Shown: piece after piece, positions 1-9,262 of the stretch | How the letters are laid out: every line of letters starts with the position of its first letter | How positions within the stretch are numbered: position 1 is the stretch's first letter | NCBI GenBank assembly: GCA_002713555.1 | Contig: PATG01000113.1 | Coordinates: 1 to 21,865, forward strand | Length of the DNA stretch: 21,865 bases | Source: Planctomycetaceae bacterium | GTDB taxonomy: Bacteria > Planctomycetota > Planctomycetia > Pirellulales > Lacipirellulaceae | Direction: 5' to 3' | The notes under the pieces: generated by a model | The model's input: only the letters and a program-made list of their open reading frames with translations | Told to the model about the DNA's origin: nothing | The model's database searches: none | Program-made: the position numbers and the translations under genes

Positions 1-2
1 CA

Positions 3-923
3 AAACAACAGGGACTTAAAGTCAATGAATGGGGTGTGTTTCGCGTTTCAGAAGACGGGCAAGAAGCCTATCTGGCGGGTCAAACCGAAGAGGAAGTGTA
101 CGCTGCACTGGGGCTTCCCTGGTTCCCTCCTCCACTACGAGAAGCACGCCAGGAATTTGAATGGGCCGAACAAGGATTCTTGCCCAGGCTTATTCAGCCA
201 GAAGATATACAAGGTGATTTGCATATGCATACCACGGCTACCGATGGCAAGGCTTCTCTTGAGGAGATGGTAGAAGTATCCCGGCAACGAGGTCTGAAAT
301 ACATCGCTATAACCGATCATTCCCGACGTGTTACCATGGCCAACGGGCTCGATCCAGAACGATTGCGCAAACAGTGGGAAGAGATTGATACACTACAACA
401 AAGAGTCGACGACATAGTCATCCTGAAAGGTATTGAGTGTGACATACTTGAAAAAGGTGGCATGGATTTGCCCGCGGACGTATTGGCCGAAGCCGACTGG
501 GTAATTGCCAGTGTGCACTATGGGCAAAAGCAGTCGCAAGCACAGATCACGGAACGAATACTAGGGGCGTTGGAACATCCTCATGTAAATATCCTTGCCC
601 ACCCGACCGGACGATTGATCAATCGTCGTGAACCCTACGCAGTTGATATGGAGCAAGTCTTTGCAGCTGCGGCCAGGCACGGTAAATTTCTGGAACTCAA
701 TGCAAATCCAGCCCGACTCGACTTGCACGACGTGCATTGCATGGCTGCCAAACGTTGTGGAATACCGATCGTAATTAGCACCGATGCGCACAGCACATCC
801 GGAATGGACGTAATGCGTTACGGTGTTCTCCAAGCTCAACGCGGAGGTTTAACGGCAGCCGATGTGGCCAATACGCTTTGCTGGGAAGAGTTCCGCAAGA
901 AGATCACAAAGAAAAGCACGTAG
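3..923 (+). CDS. polX: DNA polymerase X family protein, C-terminal PHP domain (5' end outside window)
   Basis: The frame is open from the window edge, so the first ATG or GTG here is not the real start. The visible part holds the linker typical of bacterial PolX (GLPW-PP-LRE, then LPRL before the PHP domain) and a complete PHP phosphoesterase domain. Metal-binding motifs are visible: GDLHMHT, AITDHS, GIECDIL, ASVH, LAHPTGR and a terminal STDAHS. In bacterial PolX the PHP domain supplies 3'-5' exonuclease and phosphoesterase activity alongside the gap-filling polymerase used in base-excision repair. The polymerase and helix-hairpin-helix parts should lie upstream. A G-rich tract follows the TAG stop within 4 bp. 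A stand-alone PHP protein is less likely because the linker before the domain matches PolX. Function is recalled from family knowledge; no alignment was run. Confidence 0.9.
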   Translation, partial: KQQGLKVNEWGVFRVSEDGQEAYLAGQTEEEVYAALGLPWFPPPLREARQEFEWAEQGFLPRLIQPEDIQGDLHMHTTATDGKASLEEMVEVSRQRGLKYIAITDHSRRVTMANGLDPERLRKQWEEIDTLQQRVDDIVILKGIECDILEKGGMDLPADVLAEADWVIASVHYGQKQSQAQITERILGALEHPHVNILAHPTGRLINRREPYAVDMEQVFAAAARHGKFLELNANPARLDLHDVHCMAAKRCGIPIVISTDAHSTSGMDVMRYGVLQAQRGGLTAADVANTLCWEEFRKKITKKST

Positions 924-926
924 TAT

Positions 927-957
927 GGGAGAAGGGAGAAGGGGGAAGGGGGGAGGG
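927..957 (+). other. G-rich, all-purine tract with G-quadruplex pattern
   Basis: Starting 4 bp after the polX stop, the plus strand is purely G and A for 31 bases, with five G runs of 3, 3, 5, 6 and 3 separated by 1-4 bases. This fits the usual four-run G-quadruplex pattern and could also form a triplex. Any effect on transcript end formation is inference. Confidence 0.6.
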
Positions 958-966
958 AGCAACCGA

Positions 967-992
967 GTACTCATGCCATTCGGCATGAGTAC
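967..992. repeat. Perfect 11-bp inverted repeat, 4-base loop
   Basis: The arm GTACTCATGCC at 967-977 is matched exactly by GGCATGAGTAC at 982-992, around the loop ATTC. No T-run follows, so it is not a classic intrinsic terminator on the plus strand. It could still form a hairpin in the 3' end of the polX transcript. Confidence 0.7.
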
Positions 993-1036
993 GCAGGGCG
1001 GTAGCAATAGGGCTGGAATACACGCGAGCATCTCTT

Positions 1037-1112
1037 GTAGCCGGATCCGCCAGGATTCGGGGGACGGGCCAAGCCAACTCGTAGGATCCAGAAGTCTGGC
1101 GACATCTGCTAC
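1037..1112. repeat. REPIN-like pair of inverted GTAG-headed palindromes
   Basis: Two 24-base units face each other across a 28-base spacer. The plus-strand unit (1037-1060) is GTAG, then CCGGATCC, loop GCCA, then GGATTCGG; the stem pairs fully with one G-T wobble. The minus-strand unit (1089-1112) read in its own direction is GTAG, then CAGATGTC, loop GCCA, then GACTTCTG; the stem has one mismatch. Head, loop and unit length are shared while the stems differ, so the stems appear to vary while pairing is kept. GTAG/GGAG heads are the known hallmark of REP elements mobilised by RAYT transposases. No RAYT gene is in this window. The second unit recurs at 15280-15303. Confidence 0.7.
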
Positions 1113-1310
1113 GGCAGGAATGAGGGCGCTTTAGTATTCCTAGATCATTACCAAAGAACAATCTACCACAAGAGAATTGAACGATACGCTACTAGACAAG
1201 GACTCAAGTGACAGCTTCCAAGTCGTGGGTAGCCGCACGTCACTTACTACTCATTTATTTATAGATTAGATGTTCAAAGCACTGGGGAACTGCACCCATC
1301 TTATCCCTCC
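1113..1310. other. Intergenic stretch without a gene; weak inverted repeat
   Basis: No supported reading frame was found between the REP pair and the RND permease stop. AAGTGAC (1206-1212) and GTCACTT (1239-1245) form a 7-bp stem with a 26-base loop, and a GTAG head sits just outside on the minus strand (1247-1250). This may be a worn REP-like unit. No convincing terminator was seen for either converging gene. Confidence 0.35.
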
Positions 1311-4300
1311 CTAACTCTTATTCGGGACAATCACAAAACTATAGGCTACGCTATACGCGACTGGGATCACCAGGAGCGTTAGCACTGAGGCAAATGCCAG
1401 ACCAAAAACGACAGCCGCAGTGAGAGGTTGCCAGAACTCGGCTCCTCCTGAAATGTTGAGCAGCAGTGGCAGTAGGCCGCCAATAGTTGTTACGGTAGTC
1501 AGGATGACTGGCCGTAGGCGATTGATCCCCGCTTCCATGATGGCATCACGAAGTGGCAGGCCTCTTTTGCGGGCACGATTCATGAAATCGACAATCACGA
1601 TGGCATCGTTCACAACAATGCCTGTCAGGCTTACGAGTCCTATGAAGGAAGCCAGGCTGAACGGAAAAGAACAAGCCCACATACCTAAGGTTACGCCAAT
1701 AAAACTAAGCGGAACAGTAAGCATGACGATAATGCTCTGACGGAAACTATTGAACTGTGTGACAAGAATGCCAAAGATCAATACGACTCCCAACAGCATA
1801 CTGTAAAGCAGGTACATGAAGTTCTTGTCTCGTTCTTCGTTCTCACCAGTGAACTGCGCTTTAATTCCCTCTGAAGGAGTAGTGGGGGTCCCTAGGAAAA
1901 CCATCGAATTGCCCTGGACTTGCCGGAAGCCCATTTCAGGAAGCACATCGGACTCCAAAAATTCGAAGATTTCGTCCGGTAAAGTTGGGTGAACGACGTT
2001 GCATCTGGCCACAACAGCTCGGTCGCGTTCGTAGCGGTTGATGCTATACAGGTTTAGCCCTTTGGAGAGATTTGCCAGTTGAGAAATTGGGGCCTGCCGG
2101 CCATCGGGTGCGGTGAGTGTTAATCTTTCGAGGCTGCGCAGGCTCTTCTGATATTCTGGTGCTAGTTGCAATCGGAGTGTAATGTCTTCGTCGTCCATAG
2201 TGATTCGGATTTGCGAATCACCTGCGATTGCAAGTTGCACGGATTGTGCGATTTGTGCTTCGGTCAAGCCAAACATTCCGACGACATTCGGCTTTGGTTC
2301 AATAACAAGTTCAGGATTGTCAGGCCGATAGTCCGTTGAAGCATCAACTGTGCCGTGCATTTTTTTGAGATTCGATGTGATTTGCTGTCCCAGTCTGCCA
2401 AGTTGATCTAGGTTTTCGCCCGTCAAACGTACGGCTACATCCGAGCCTCCCGGGGGACCGTCTTCAACTTCATGGATAGAGTATTTCATGCCAGGCAAAG
2501 GTACTATTTGGCGCCTTAGCTTGGCGATGATTTCTTGTTCATGAATTTGGCGGTCTAGGGGGGAGAGAAGTTCCACCATGACTTCCCCAAATTCAGGACC
2601 ATTCGCGGGGTCATTCTCCAGGCGTGAGGCCAAGCCACCAGCTGAGCCTACGGCGGTCACATAATGTCTGAGGATGCCTCGATCTTTCCACTTTTGGAGC
2701 GGATCGGTAAAAACCTTTGAGGCGGCCAATGTTTCTTCAATACTATAGCCCAAGGGCAATTCGTATTTGATCGTAAACTGACCACGATCGCTGGCCGGAA
2801 AAAACTCAAAGCCGAGTTGCAAGAACAATGCTTTAGTGGCGAATAAAGAAGTAACACACACGAGTAGCACAAGATAACGATTGTTGAGGGCCAGGCTCAA
2901 GGCTTTGGCATAAACGCGTGTTCCCATTCCAATATTGGGCCGCATTTTTATCGCTTGGTTACCGTTAGTTTGACCTGGTGCGATGGAGGCGAATACCACC
3001 GACTCGTCCTGAACTGGTTTGCGTTGGCGGTACCAGTACGCTGCCAGGGTGGGAATGACAAAGTGGTCGACCAAGACCGATCCTAATAATGCTACGCTGA
3101 CGACACGAGGCATGACGCCCATGAAGTCACCCATGATGCCGGGAACCAAGACCATAGGCAAGAATGCCGCCACCGTAGTGAGGTCAGCAGCAATCACCGG
3201 AAGTCCCACCTCATCGATGCCTGTTTTAGCCGCTGTATCTGGGGCTTCTCCTCGTTCAATATGTCGATGGATGTTCTCGGCAACAATAATGGCCCCATCA
3301 ACGACCATGCCAAGCACCAGGATAAAACTAAATACGACCATGTTTGAGACGGGGATATCGGCAAAATACAAAAACACCAAGGCGACTGCAGAGCTGAATG
3401 GGATAGCGATCAAAACCAGAATCGAAATCCTGAGGCCCATCGACCAGGCCAGAATGACCAGTACCAGCATGGCTCCAAAAAGCGCACTCGAGCCCAGTAC
3501 ACGGAACATGAGCCAAATTTCCTTGGATGTATCACGACTGATCGAAAAGGTGATGTCCGGGTACTGTTGACGTAAATCATCCATGAGCCTGTTGACTGCA
3601 CGTGCAGCCCCCAAGGTATTGATGTCTGCTTCTTTGTTGACCAGAATCGTTGCGCATTGCTTTCCGTCAAATTGTGCCACATTGAGCATGCGACGATTCG
3701 AATCGAGAACTTGTGCGATATCCCGAACGTAGATGACACGCCCTTCAGAACTGCTTACTACCGCTTCGCGGATATCGTTCAGGTTGCGAAATTTCGCTTC
3801 GTTCCGTACGGTCCGATCGATATTTGACGTATCTAAGGCACCGGCGGGTATTTTGGAATTAAAGTCATTCAATGCTTGCCGTAGCTGACGGAGAGTGATG
3901 CCGTACTGTGTCATGAGGTCAGGATTGACGTGAACGTGGATTTCGCGTTCTTTGCCGCCAAATAGCTGTGTGTTGGCAACTCCATCCACTTCGGCAATCG
4001 TTTCTTCGACTTCTTCCGCAATCTTTTTCAGGGCTCTTTCGTCAAAACCGGGAGGGCCAGCCAGGGTGACCAACATTAGTGGAGCACTATCAAAATCGAT
4101 GTCGGTTACGCTTGGTTGGACCTCGCGTCCAAAAGGGAGCTCATTGCGAATTCGATCGATCAGGTCTTTGACTTCGCGACGTGCTTCATCTGGATCGACA
4201 CCATCGAGAAAAATAATCTGTGTAACCGAAGCTCCACGCAGGCTTGTGGAGGCGATAAAATCGACGCTTTGGAGTTCAGTCAGTGCTTCTTCGACCTTGC

Positions 4301-4493
4301 GAGTAATGTCGTTTTCGGCTTCGCTGGGCAAGGAGTCCGGGTAAGGAATGGCCACAATCACCACAGCCTTGGTAATCGCTGGTGTGCGTTGCACGGGTGT
4401 AGATAAGGCTGCATAACCCGCCAGGAATAGCACGAGCAACGTAGCGACTAGCACAAAACGCGGATGATCGATGGCTCGGGAGCTTAGGGACAT
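1311..4493 (-). CDS. RND-family efflux permease (AcrB/HAE1-like)
   Basis: The 1060-residue protein has the length and layout of inner-membrane RND pumps: one N-terminal helix (about 12-32), a large periplasmic loop, a block of helices (about 332-490), a second periplasmic loop, and a final helix block (about 893-1055). Helix 4 carries [11 protein letters not shown] (397-407). Asp399 matches the proton-relay Asp of RND pumps, but the second Asp of the AcrB pair is Gly400. The helix 10 region reads [13 protein letters not shown] (958-970). Such pumps export drugs, lipids or other compounds by proton antiport in a trimer with a membrane-fusion protein. That partner is encoded 75 bp upstream, so the two are probably co-transcribed. 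No outer-membrane TolC-like gene is visible. The ATG at 4493 gives the expected N-terminus (short cytoplasmic lead, then a helix), but no strong ribosome site is seen. Substrate unknown. Confidence 0.93.
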   Translation of the reverse strand: MSLSSRAIDHPRFVLVATLLVLFLAGYAALSTPVQRTPAITKAVVIVAIPYPDSLPSEAENDITRKVEEALTELQSVDFIASTSLRGASVTQIIFLDGVDPDEARREVKDLIDRIRNELPFGREVQPSVTDIDFDSAPLMLVTLAGPPGFDERALKKIAEEVEETIAEVDGVANTQLFGGKEREIHVHVNPDLMTQYGITLRQLRQALNDFNSKIPAGALDTSNIDRTVRNEAKFRNLNDIREAVVSSSEGRVIYVRDIAQVLDSNRRMLNVAQFDGKQCATILVNKEADINTLGAARAVNRLMDDLRQQYPDITFSISRDTSKEIWLMFRVLGSSALFGAMLVLVILAWSMGLRISILVLIAIPFSSAVALVFLYFADIPVSNMVVFSFILVLGMVVDGAIIVAENIHRHIERGEAPDTAAKTGIDEVGLPVIAADLTTVAAFLPMVLVPGIMGDFMGVMPRVVSVALLGSVLVDHFVIPTLAAYWYRQRKPVQDESVVFASIAPGQTNGNQAIKMRPNIGMGTRVYAKALSLALNNRYLVLLVCVTSLFATKALFLQLGFEFFPASDRGQFTIKYELPLGYSIEETLAASKVFTDPLQKWKDRGILRHYVTAVGSAGGLASRLENDPANGPEFGEVMVELLSPLDRQIHEQEIIAKLRRQIVPLPGMKYSIHEVEDGPPGGSDVAVRLTGENLDQLGRLGQQITSNLKKMHGTVDASTDYRPDNPELVIEPKPNVVGMFGLTEAQIAQSVQLAIAGDSQIRITMDDEDITLRLQLAPEYQKSLRSLERLTLTAPDGRQAPISQLANLSKGLNLYSINRYERDRAVVARCNVVHPTLPDEIFEFLESDVLPEMGFRQVQGNSMVFLGTPTTPSEGIKAQFTGENEERDKNFMYLLYSMLLGVVLIFGILVTQFNSFRQSIIVMLTVPLSFIGVTLGMWACSFPFSLASFIGLVSLTGIVVNDAIVIVDFMNRARKRGLPLRDAIMEAGINRLRPVILTTVTTIGGLLPLLLNISGGAEFWQPLTAAVVFGLAFASVLTLLVIPVAYSVAYSFVIVPNKS

Positions 4494-4568
4494 GGGGTTG
4501 CTTGCCGGAGAATCACATGAGAATCTAGCGGCACTTCAAGAATGGGACAAAGATTATTTAGAGGACTG

Positions 4569-5924
4569 TTACTCAATGGATCCTTTGGCAACATCGACTC
4601 TTGTTGCCTCTGTTTCTGTGGTGTCTGTGATGGCTTCTGGAACGTCAATTTGCAACTCTCCTGGTGAAAAATCATGGAGGTTCACTATTCGTACCAATTG
4701 CTTATCAGCGAGGCGGTATTGCCCACGTACCACAACCGAACTTAGTTGTGCTTCCTCAGCCGGAATAAATACATGATCTCCTTGATCAATCCAGCGAGCG
4801 AGTGGTACTCGCCTGGCACGGTACAAAAAAGTATCATCGAATTCCCAATACAGCATTTCCATCGTGGCGGGTTCCTTGGTAACACTGAAAAGATGCGCAG
4901 TACGCTGGCGAAACAGGATTGCCGCTTCGGGAATACGGTAACCTGGCAGGCGGGCCGTCACCACATCTGCTGTTGCTACCATGCCAGGACGTAGCAGTCG
5001 TTGCGAATTCGAAAGCCTTATTTCTAAAGGAAATAGTCCTGTGCGTTCGTCCGAGATTTCTGGAATGTGATAGACCTCACCATCCAAAGTTGGCCAGGGA
5101 TTTCCAAATCGGTCACGGCCTTCCAAATGCACATGCGCTCGAAAAACAGAGTTTTCTGGAGGTGGAGTTCCAGGCTGATTTTGCGAGAGCATTTGCTGAA
5201 CGGCACGCATGCGCTCTTCCAGTTCGCGGATATGAGATTCTGGAACGTCGACCACCAGCAGAACATCGTTGTTTTCGACAAGTTCGAAAACAATCTGATT
5301 CGGGTTTACGGATTCCCCCGTCTTAATCATGCGTTTGGATATCGTCGCTGCCACAGGGGATCGTAGCGTGGCGTCGTCCAGGTTTTTCAACGCGATTTCA
5401 TGCTGTGCCTTGGCCAAAGCTAGGTCCGTAATCAGACGATCGTGTTCGGACGCAGTTAGCGCTGCGGGTTGAGTTTGACGTATTTTATCGGCACGCTGTA
5501 ACTCTGAGGTTGCTTGTTCAATGCGGGCAGCCGCTTCGCTTTTCTGTGCCAGGAATACACGGTCATCCATGATTGCCAGCACGTCCCCTGCCTGCACCTG
5601 GTCTCCTTCATCCAATGGGTCCCCCGCTGCATTGGTGCCCAATGAAACGATTCGGCCACCCAAAGCAAACCCGACTTTGTATTTTTCCCAGGGCTGGATT
5701 TTTCCGGCGTAGGTGTTGGTGATCTCACACAACTGCTCGTGCAAAGGTTGAATTACAATAGGAGCCTTGGGGGCTACTATCGGTGGAAGTGACCGAGTTC
5801 TGGTGCTTTGATCTTTTCTGGAGATGTTCTCTTTGGCACTGAGTTTCCACATGACACCAAAACAAAAAATCGTAAGCGCTATCAATACCAGGTTATGCAG
5901 TATTTTTTCTGGCATAGTCTTCAT
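4569..5924 (-). CDS. RND efflux membrane-fusion protein (HlyD/AcrA-like periplasmic adaptor)
   Basis: The 451-residue protein has an N-terminal hydrophobic anchor (about residues 10-26) without a lipobox. A split biotinyl-lipoyl-like barrel follows, whose halves are marked by GKIQPWEKYKVGFALGGRI and by SPVAATISKRMIKTGESV. They are separated by an alpha-helical hairpin rich in Ala, Glu and Gln, then beta-barrel segments (LLRPGMVATADV). It would bridge the RND permease just downstream to an outer-membrane channel. The ATG at 5924 is followed by another in-frame ATG three codons later, and neither has a clear ribosome site. The 224 bp upstream (5925-6148) separates this pair from yggS and probably carries its own promoter; I could not identify the boxes. 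An upstream 72-codon frame overlapping this start by ATGA looks non-coding. Confidence 0.9.
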   Translation of the reverse strand: MKTMPEKILHNLVLIALTIFCFGVMWKLSAKENISRKDQSTRTRSLPPIVAPKAPIVIQPLHEQLCEITNTYAGKIQPWEKYKVGFALGGRIVSLGTNAAGDPLDEGDQVQAGDVLAIMDDRVFLAQKSEAAARIEQATSELQRADKIRQTQPAALTASEHDRLITDLALAKAQHEIALKNLDDATLRSPVAATISKRMIKTGESVNPNQIVFELVENNDVLLVVDVPESHIRELEERMRAVQQMLSQNQPGTPPPENSVFRAHVHLEGRDRFGNPWPTLDGEVYHIPEISDERTGLFPLEIRLSNSQRLLRPGMVATADVVTARLPGYRIPEAAILFRQRTAHLFSVTKEPATMEMLYWEFDDTFLYRARRVPLARWIDQGDHVFIPAEEAQLSSVVVRGQYRLADKQLVRIVNLHDFSPGELQIDVPEAITDTTETEATRVDVAKGSIE

Positions 5925-6148
5925 GATGTGCGTCTGGGAGTAAGGTGGGGTCGAAGGCAGGAAAACCCACGGATTGGATTCCCATAGATCGTGTCTCGGC
6001 CATGCGATGGTAGCTTTGCACCAAGGATCCGCGGAATAATTCCATAATAGGTACTCCCATAGGTGCAGGCAATGCTGGAGAAGCTCTCTTTGCCGGACTC
6101 GCTGTCGTGGGATAGGCAGACTTTGCTAAAAATCAACAAATCCGAAAT

Positions 6149-6853
6149 TTAACGCAGTCCCTCGAAGAGCAGTGACCCGATACGGACCATGGTAGCTCCC
6201 TCGCGGATAGCAATCTCAAAGTCGTGGCTCATGCCCATCGAGAGTTCGGTGAGTTCTACCTCAGGTGGGCACTCTTCGAGAGCTGCATCACGCAAAGAGC
6301 GTAGTGCTGCAAAGTTCTGGCCGGCTACTTGCTCACCTCCCGAACGAGCTGCCATGGTCATCAATCCACAAACTTGAACCCCCGGATAGCTTCCCAATTC
6401 TGGAAGCAATCGTTTGAATTCTTCTGCAGTCAGTCCATGTTTTTCACGATCTCCTGAACAATTTAGCTCCAGCAGCACGCGCGATATTTGGCCTTGTTCC
6501 AGCGCAATAGTATTAATCGTTTTGAGGAGACGCTGGCTATCAACGCTGTGGATAAGATCGGTGAGGGGCAAAGTCGCACGCACTTTATTGCGTTGCAAAT
6601 GACCTATCAAATGCCAACAGGCATTGATTAATCCGGGCGCATTCGATTTGGCTTGTAGTTGTTGGGGTCTGCTTTCTCCCAGAATCGGGCAACCGACTTT
6701 TAGGAGAGCAGCGGTTGTGTCCGCATCGATGTACTTCGTGACGGCTATAAGTTTTACGGAGTCCGCTGTACGACTGGATTGCTGTGTGGCGCGTGCCATC
6801 CGCTCGCGCACTTGGGCAAGATTGTCAGCGAGGATTTTCTGAAGGTCAGTCAT
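6149..6853 (-). CDS. yggS: YggS/PROSC-family pyridoxal-phosphate homeostasis protein
   Basis: The 234-residue single-domain protein has the fold-III PLP barrel signature. The PLP lysine lies in KLIAVTKYID (Lys40). It is followed by GESRPQQLQAK (family consensus GENRVQE), WHLIGHLQRNK, SVDS, GLMTMA, and LSMGMSHDFEIAIREGATMVRIGSLLFEG at the C-terminus, where the phosphate is held. Family members bind PLP without a known catalytic reaction and keep free PLP and amino-acid pools balanced. It lies 47 bp downstream of the beta-RFAP synthase gene on the same strand, so it may be the last gene of the pterin operon. A link through PLP-dependent aminodeoxychorismate lyase is possible but only inference. 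The length is normal for the family and I see no damage. Confidence 0.93.
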   Translation of the reverse strand: MTDLQKILADNLAQVRERMARATQQSSRTADSVKLIAVTKYIDADTTAALLKVGCPILGESRPQQLQAKSNAPGLINACWHLIGHLQRNKVRATLPLTDLIHSVDSQRLLKTINTIALEQGQISRVLLELNCSGDREKHGLTAEEFKRLLPELGSYPGVQVCGLMTMAARSGGEQVAGQNFAALRSLRDAALEECPPEVELTELSMGMSHDFEIAIREGATMVRIGSLLFEGLR

Positions 6854-6900
6854 GACTGCGCGATGTCACATGTTGAAGTGTAAGAATAGACGATAACGAG

Positions 6901-7875
6901 TCAGGTTTCGGAGCAAGCCATTTTTAACAAGGTTGCTCCCTGGTTGTCGGGAGGGGAGATGGAGATGTTTGCGTCCATGAACTCTTCTAATTGGGACACT
7001 TGTCCGGCAAGTTGATCTGCTTTTTCTTGATTGGCGCAACAGGCAAATAGAGTAGGACCCCAGGAGGACTGGCCTACGCCTGGGATACCCAGCATGCGTA
7101 TTTGCTCGATGCAGGCTGCTATTTGTGGGGAGGCATAGGGTCCGTCCTGGATGCTCTCAAACGCACTGCCTGCCAGCTGTCCGTATTGGAACAAGCCCTC
7201 TGCAAATGCTTCATGATTTTCATTGCGAACTGCAGGCAGTATGATTTCTTCGGCAAGGTGCTGAAGCTGGGACGTGATTGCATCAGAAACAGGTTTCAAC
7301 TTTTCGAAGGCAGCAGTCTCGCTGGCACCATGAAGTCCGGGAGGATGATTGGGCGTGATCAGCACCATACGCCAGCTCTCGGGGACGCTAAGTCGGCACT
7401 TGAGCCGTCCCAGGTTTTGATTGGGAAGATAGCCCGTCTCCCAGAGGAGCCCACCCTGATCAAATCCGTGGCTTCCCACGGCACTGCGCTGCCCTCGTTC
7501 AACCGCGTCTACGAGTGCCCATAGATCGCGATCGTGGTGTTCGACGATCGATCGGATTCCAGAGGCTATTGCCAAAGCCAGTTGTGTACCGCTACCTAAT
7601 CCGGCATGCGTGGGTGGGGCCTCCAGAATATGGATGTCGAAAGCCATTCGTGGGGATAGATTCCACGATTGAGAAATCTTACGGGCATAGCCAATCGCTT
7701 GCTCGGCCATGGGGCCATTTGCTTGCCAGCGATTGCCTGGCTGCAATTCAATCACAACACGAGGATTTGCAACCATCATGCCTAAGCCACCGTAACTTGG
7801 GCCCTTGCTATTGGTAAAACGCAATAGCCCAAAATGCAAACGGCTGGGAGTTGTGATGCGTAACGAGTGATGCAT
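6901..7875 (-). CDS. mptG: Beta-ribofuranosylaminobenzene 5'-phosphate synthase (beta-RFAP synthase)
   Basis: The 324-residue protein begins with ITTPSRLHFGLL, typical of beta-RFAP synthases, and has the GHMP-kinase-type loop APPTHAGLGSGTQLALAIASG at about 86-106 (GLGSGTQ at 92-98). The enzyme condenses p-aminobenzoate with phosphoribosyl pyrophosphate, releasing CO2 and pyrophosphate. This is the first committed step of tetrahydromethanopterin synthesis, and in bacteria it marks H4MPT-dependent C1 metabolism. PabA and PabB, which feed p-aminobenzoate synthesis, are encoded in the same run. The gene starts 9 bp after the DUF447 stop, so the two are almost certainly co-transcribed. Another GHMP-family sugar or mevalonate kinase is unlikely given the N-terminus and the context. 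Confidence 0.93.
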   Translation of the reverse strand: MHHSLRITTPSRLHFGLLRFTNSKGPSYGGLGMMVANPRVVIELQPGNRWQANGPMAEQAIGYARKISQSWNLSPRMAFDIHILEAPPTHAGLGSGTQLALAIASGIRSIVEHHDRDLWALVDAVERGQRSAVGSHGFDQGGLLWETGYLPNQNLGRLKCRLSVPESWRMVLITPNHPPGLHGASETAAFEKLKPVSDAITSQLQHLAEEIILPAVRNENHEAFAEGLFQYGQLAGSAFESIQDGPYASPQIAACIEQIRMLGIPGVGQSSWGPTLFACCANQEKADQLAGQVSQLEEFMDANISISPPDNQGATLLKMACSET

Positions 7876-7884
7876 GTTGAATAG

Positions 7885-8502
7885 CTATGTGCTGCTAGAG
7901 GCGGAAATATTTGATTCGATGTAATGATGAAGAAAATCAAACGCCCGTTTTTCGTATTCGCTGGCAGTTTTTGTCACGATCAATTCCAGACGTGATAAAT
8001 CATCGAAAATATTCTCAGGTGGTAAAATGTGGATGCGGGTGGCCAGGATTGCCGTTTCGAGTACAGCATGTTGGGCCCGATTGTAGCCGATAAAACTGCG
8101 TTGCTGGCCATGGTCGATGCAAGAGGCTTCCAGCCAAGTCCTCTCATGAGCATCGTCAAGCTTCGTAATCCGGAGTGCGTACCAGCTGCATGTATCCTTG
8201 AGAATCTGTCCTTCGATATTTTTAGCGCGAACCATGGGTGGGGGGGCGAGTGGGTCGCCTATGGCAGTCTCGGCAATGAGGCGAATGTCGTCCGTCACAT
8301 GAAACACGGCCTGTCCGCCGCGTTTGAGATTTTGGTAGGTGGTTGAAGATTGATAGGGACGAAGTACGAAACGATGGAAATTCTTATCGACGATGGGCCC
8401 CATGGGGGAGATATTCACCGTTCCATCCTTGTTCAGGGTTGTGATGAGTCCTTCAATGATTCTGCCATCGGCACCAAGTTGGGGGACATGTGAGTCTGCC
8501 AT
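7885..8502 (-). CDS. DUF447-domain protein, flavin-reductase-like split barrel
   Basis: The 205-residue protein starts with an IIEGLITTLNKDGTVNISPMGPIVD block, which matches the DUF447 family and resembles the N-terminal strands of FMN-binding split-barrel proteins. Further family-like segments are VLRPYQSSTTYQNLKRGGQAVFHVTDD and a helical C-terminal part. DUF447 genes occur with methanopterin genes in methanogens and in H4MPT-using bacteria, but I know of no firmly assigned reaction. The gene is 15 bp after pabA and 9 bp before the beta-RFAP synthase gene. A flavin-dependent redox step in cofactor synthesis is a reasonable guess and nothing more. Confidence 0.85.
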   Translation of the reverse strand: MADSHVPQLGADGRIIEGLITTLNKDGTVNISPMGPIVDKNFHRFVLRPYQSSTTYQNLKRGGQAVFHVTDDIRLIAETAIGDPLAPPPMVRAKNIEGQILKDTCSWYALRITKLDDAHERTWLEASCIDHGQQRSFIGYNRAQHAVLETAILATRIHILPPENIFDDLSRLELIVTKTASEYEKRAFDFLHHYIESNISASSST

Positions 8503-8517
8503 GAAATTTGCTGCTGG

Positions 8518-9183
8518 CTAAAACGTGACAGGAAGTTTTGGTAGAGGGGATATCGAACGTTGTGCTTGTTGCACTTCTGTGGCCATTAATTCATTCCCAT
8601 TTGCTGTGCAATCCATGCCTGCCAAATGCAGGAAGTTCTTCAGTAACTGATATCCGTACCTGGTGAGAGCGGACTCAGGATGAAATTGAACTCCATAAAC
8701 GGGGAAAACGTCATGGGCTATGGCCATTATCGTATCTATATCTATCGTGGCAATGCTCCGTAACGAAGGAGGTAATGATCCTGGTTGGACGACTAACGAG
8801 TGGTACCTGCAAACTTGGAATGGGCTGGGGATATTATCGAATAATTGGGATTGATCGTGCTTGACCTCTGATGTGCGGCCATGCATGGGGGATTCGGCGC
8901 GGACAATTGTTGCCCCCATGGCTGCTGCAATCGTTTGGTGCCCCAGGCAAATACCGAGCATGGGGTACTCGGTATGCAGGCTGCGTACGATATCCAGGGA
9001 GTTGCCCGCTTCGTTTGGTGTGCAGGGACCTGGCGAGAGAATAATCGCCTGGGGCGCCATGCGGCGTATTGAATCAACATGGATTGCATCATTGCGCACA
9101 ACGATGGTTTCCTGACCCAATCGCTGAAAATACCGGGCCAGGTTGTGTACAAAACTGTCGTAATTATCAATGAGTAAAATCAT
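8518..9183 (-). CDS. pabA: Aminodeoxychorismate/anthranilate synthase glutamine amidotransferase subunit
   Basis: The 221-residue class-I glutamine amidotransferase has a complete triad: Cys79 in GICLGHQ (77-83), with His168 and Glu170 in GVQFHPES (164-171). The N-terminal ILLIDNYDSFVHNLARY and ILSPGPCTPNEAG blocks are typical of PabA/TrpG. It releases ammonia from glutamine for the chorismate-using partner. It lies 79 bp after pabB and in the H4MPT gene run, so the p-aminobenzoate role is favoured. Dual use for tryptophan cannot be excluded, because PabA and TrpG are not separable by motif. The last about 25 residues extend past the usual core and show no recognisable domain. Confidence 0.93.
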   Translation of the reverse strand: MILLIDNYDSFVHNLARYFQRLGQETIVVRNDAIHVDSIRRMAPQAIILSPGPCTPNEAGNSLDIVRSLHTEYPMLGICLGHQTIAAAMGATIVRAESPMHGRTSEVKHDQSQLFDNIPSPFQVCRYHSLVVQPGSLPPSLRSIATIDIDTIMAIAHDVFPVYGVQFHPESALTRYGYQLLKNFLHLAGMDCTANGNELMATEVQQAQRSISPLPKLPVTF

Positions 9184-9262
9184 TATTAAGAAAATAGGAC
9201 CCTAGGATATTCTGCATTGGGTCATGGTGATTGAGGCGGATGCACCCCTCTATCAACACACC

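Noticed and set aside
862..1134. 90-codon plus-strand frame across the polX end
   Set aside because: Its translation is dominated by the G-rich tract and the REP palindromes (Gly/Arg/Ser runs), so it is not a plausible protein.
3019..3570. 183-codon plus-strand frame
   Set aside because: It is antisense to the RND permease helix block, and its Thr/Ser/Met-rich translation is typical of the complement of membrane helices.
5921..6139. 72-codon minus-strand frame overlapping the membrane-fusion protein start by ATGA
   Set aside because: The overlap looks like translational coupling, but the translation has no domain, no ribosome site and an unprotein-like composition. It is treated as part of the intergenic gap.
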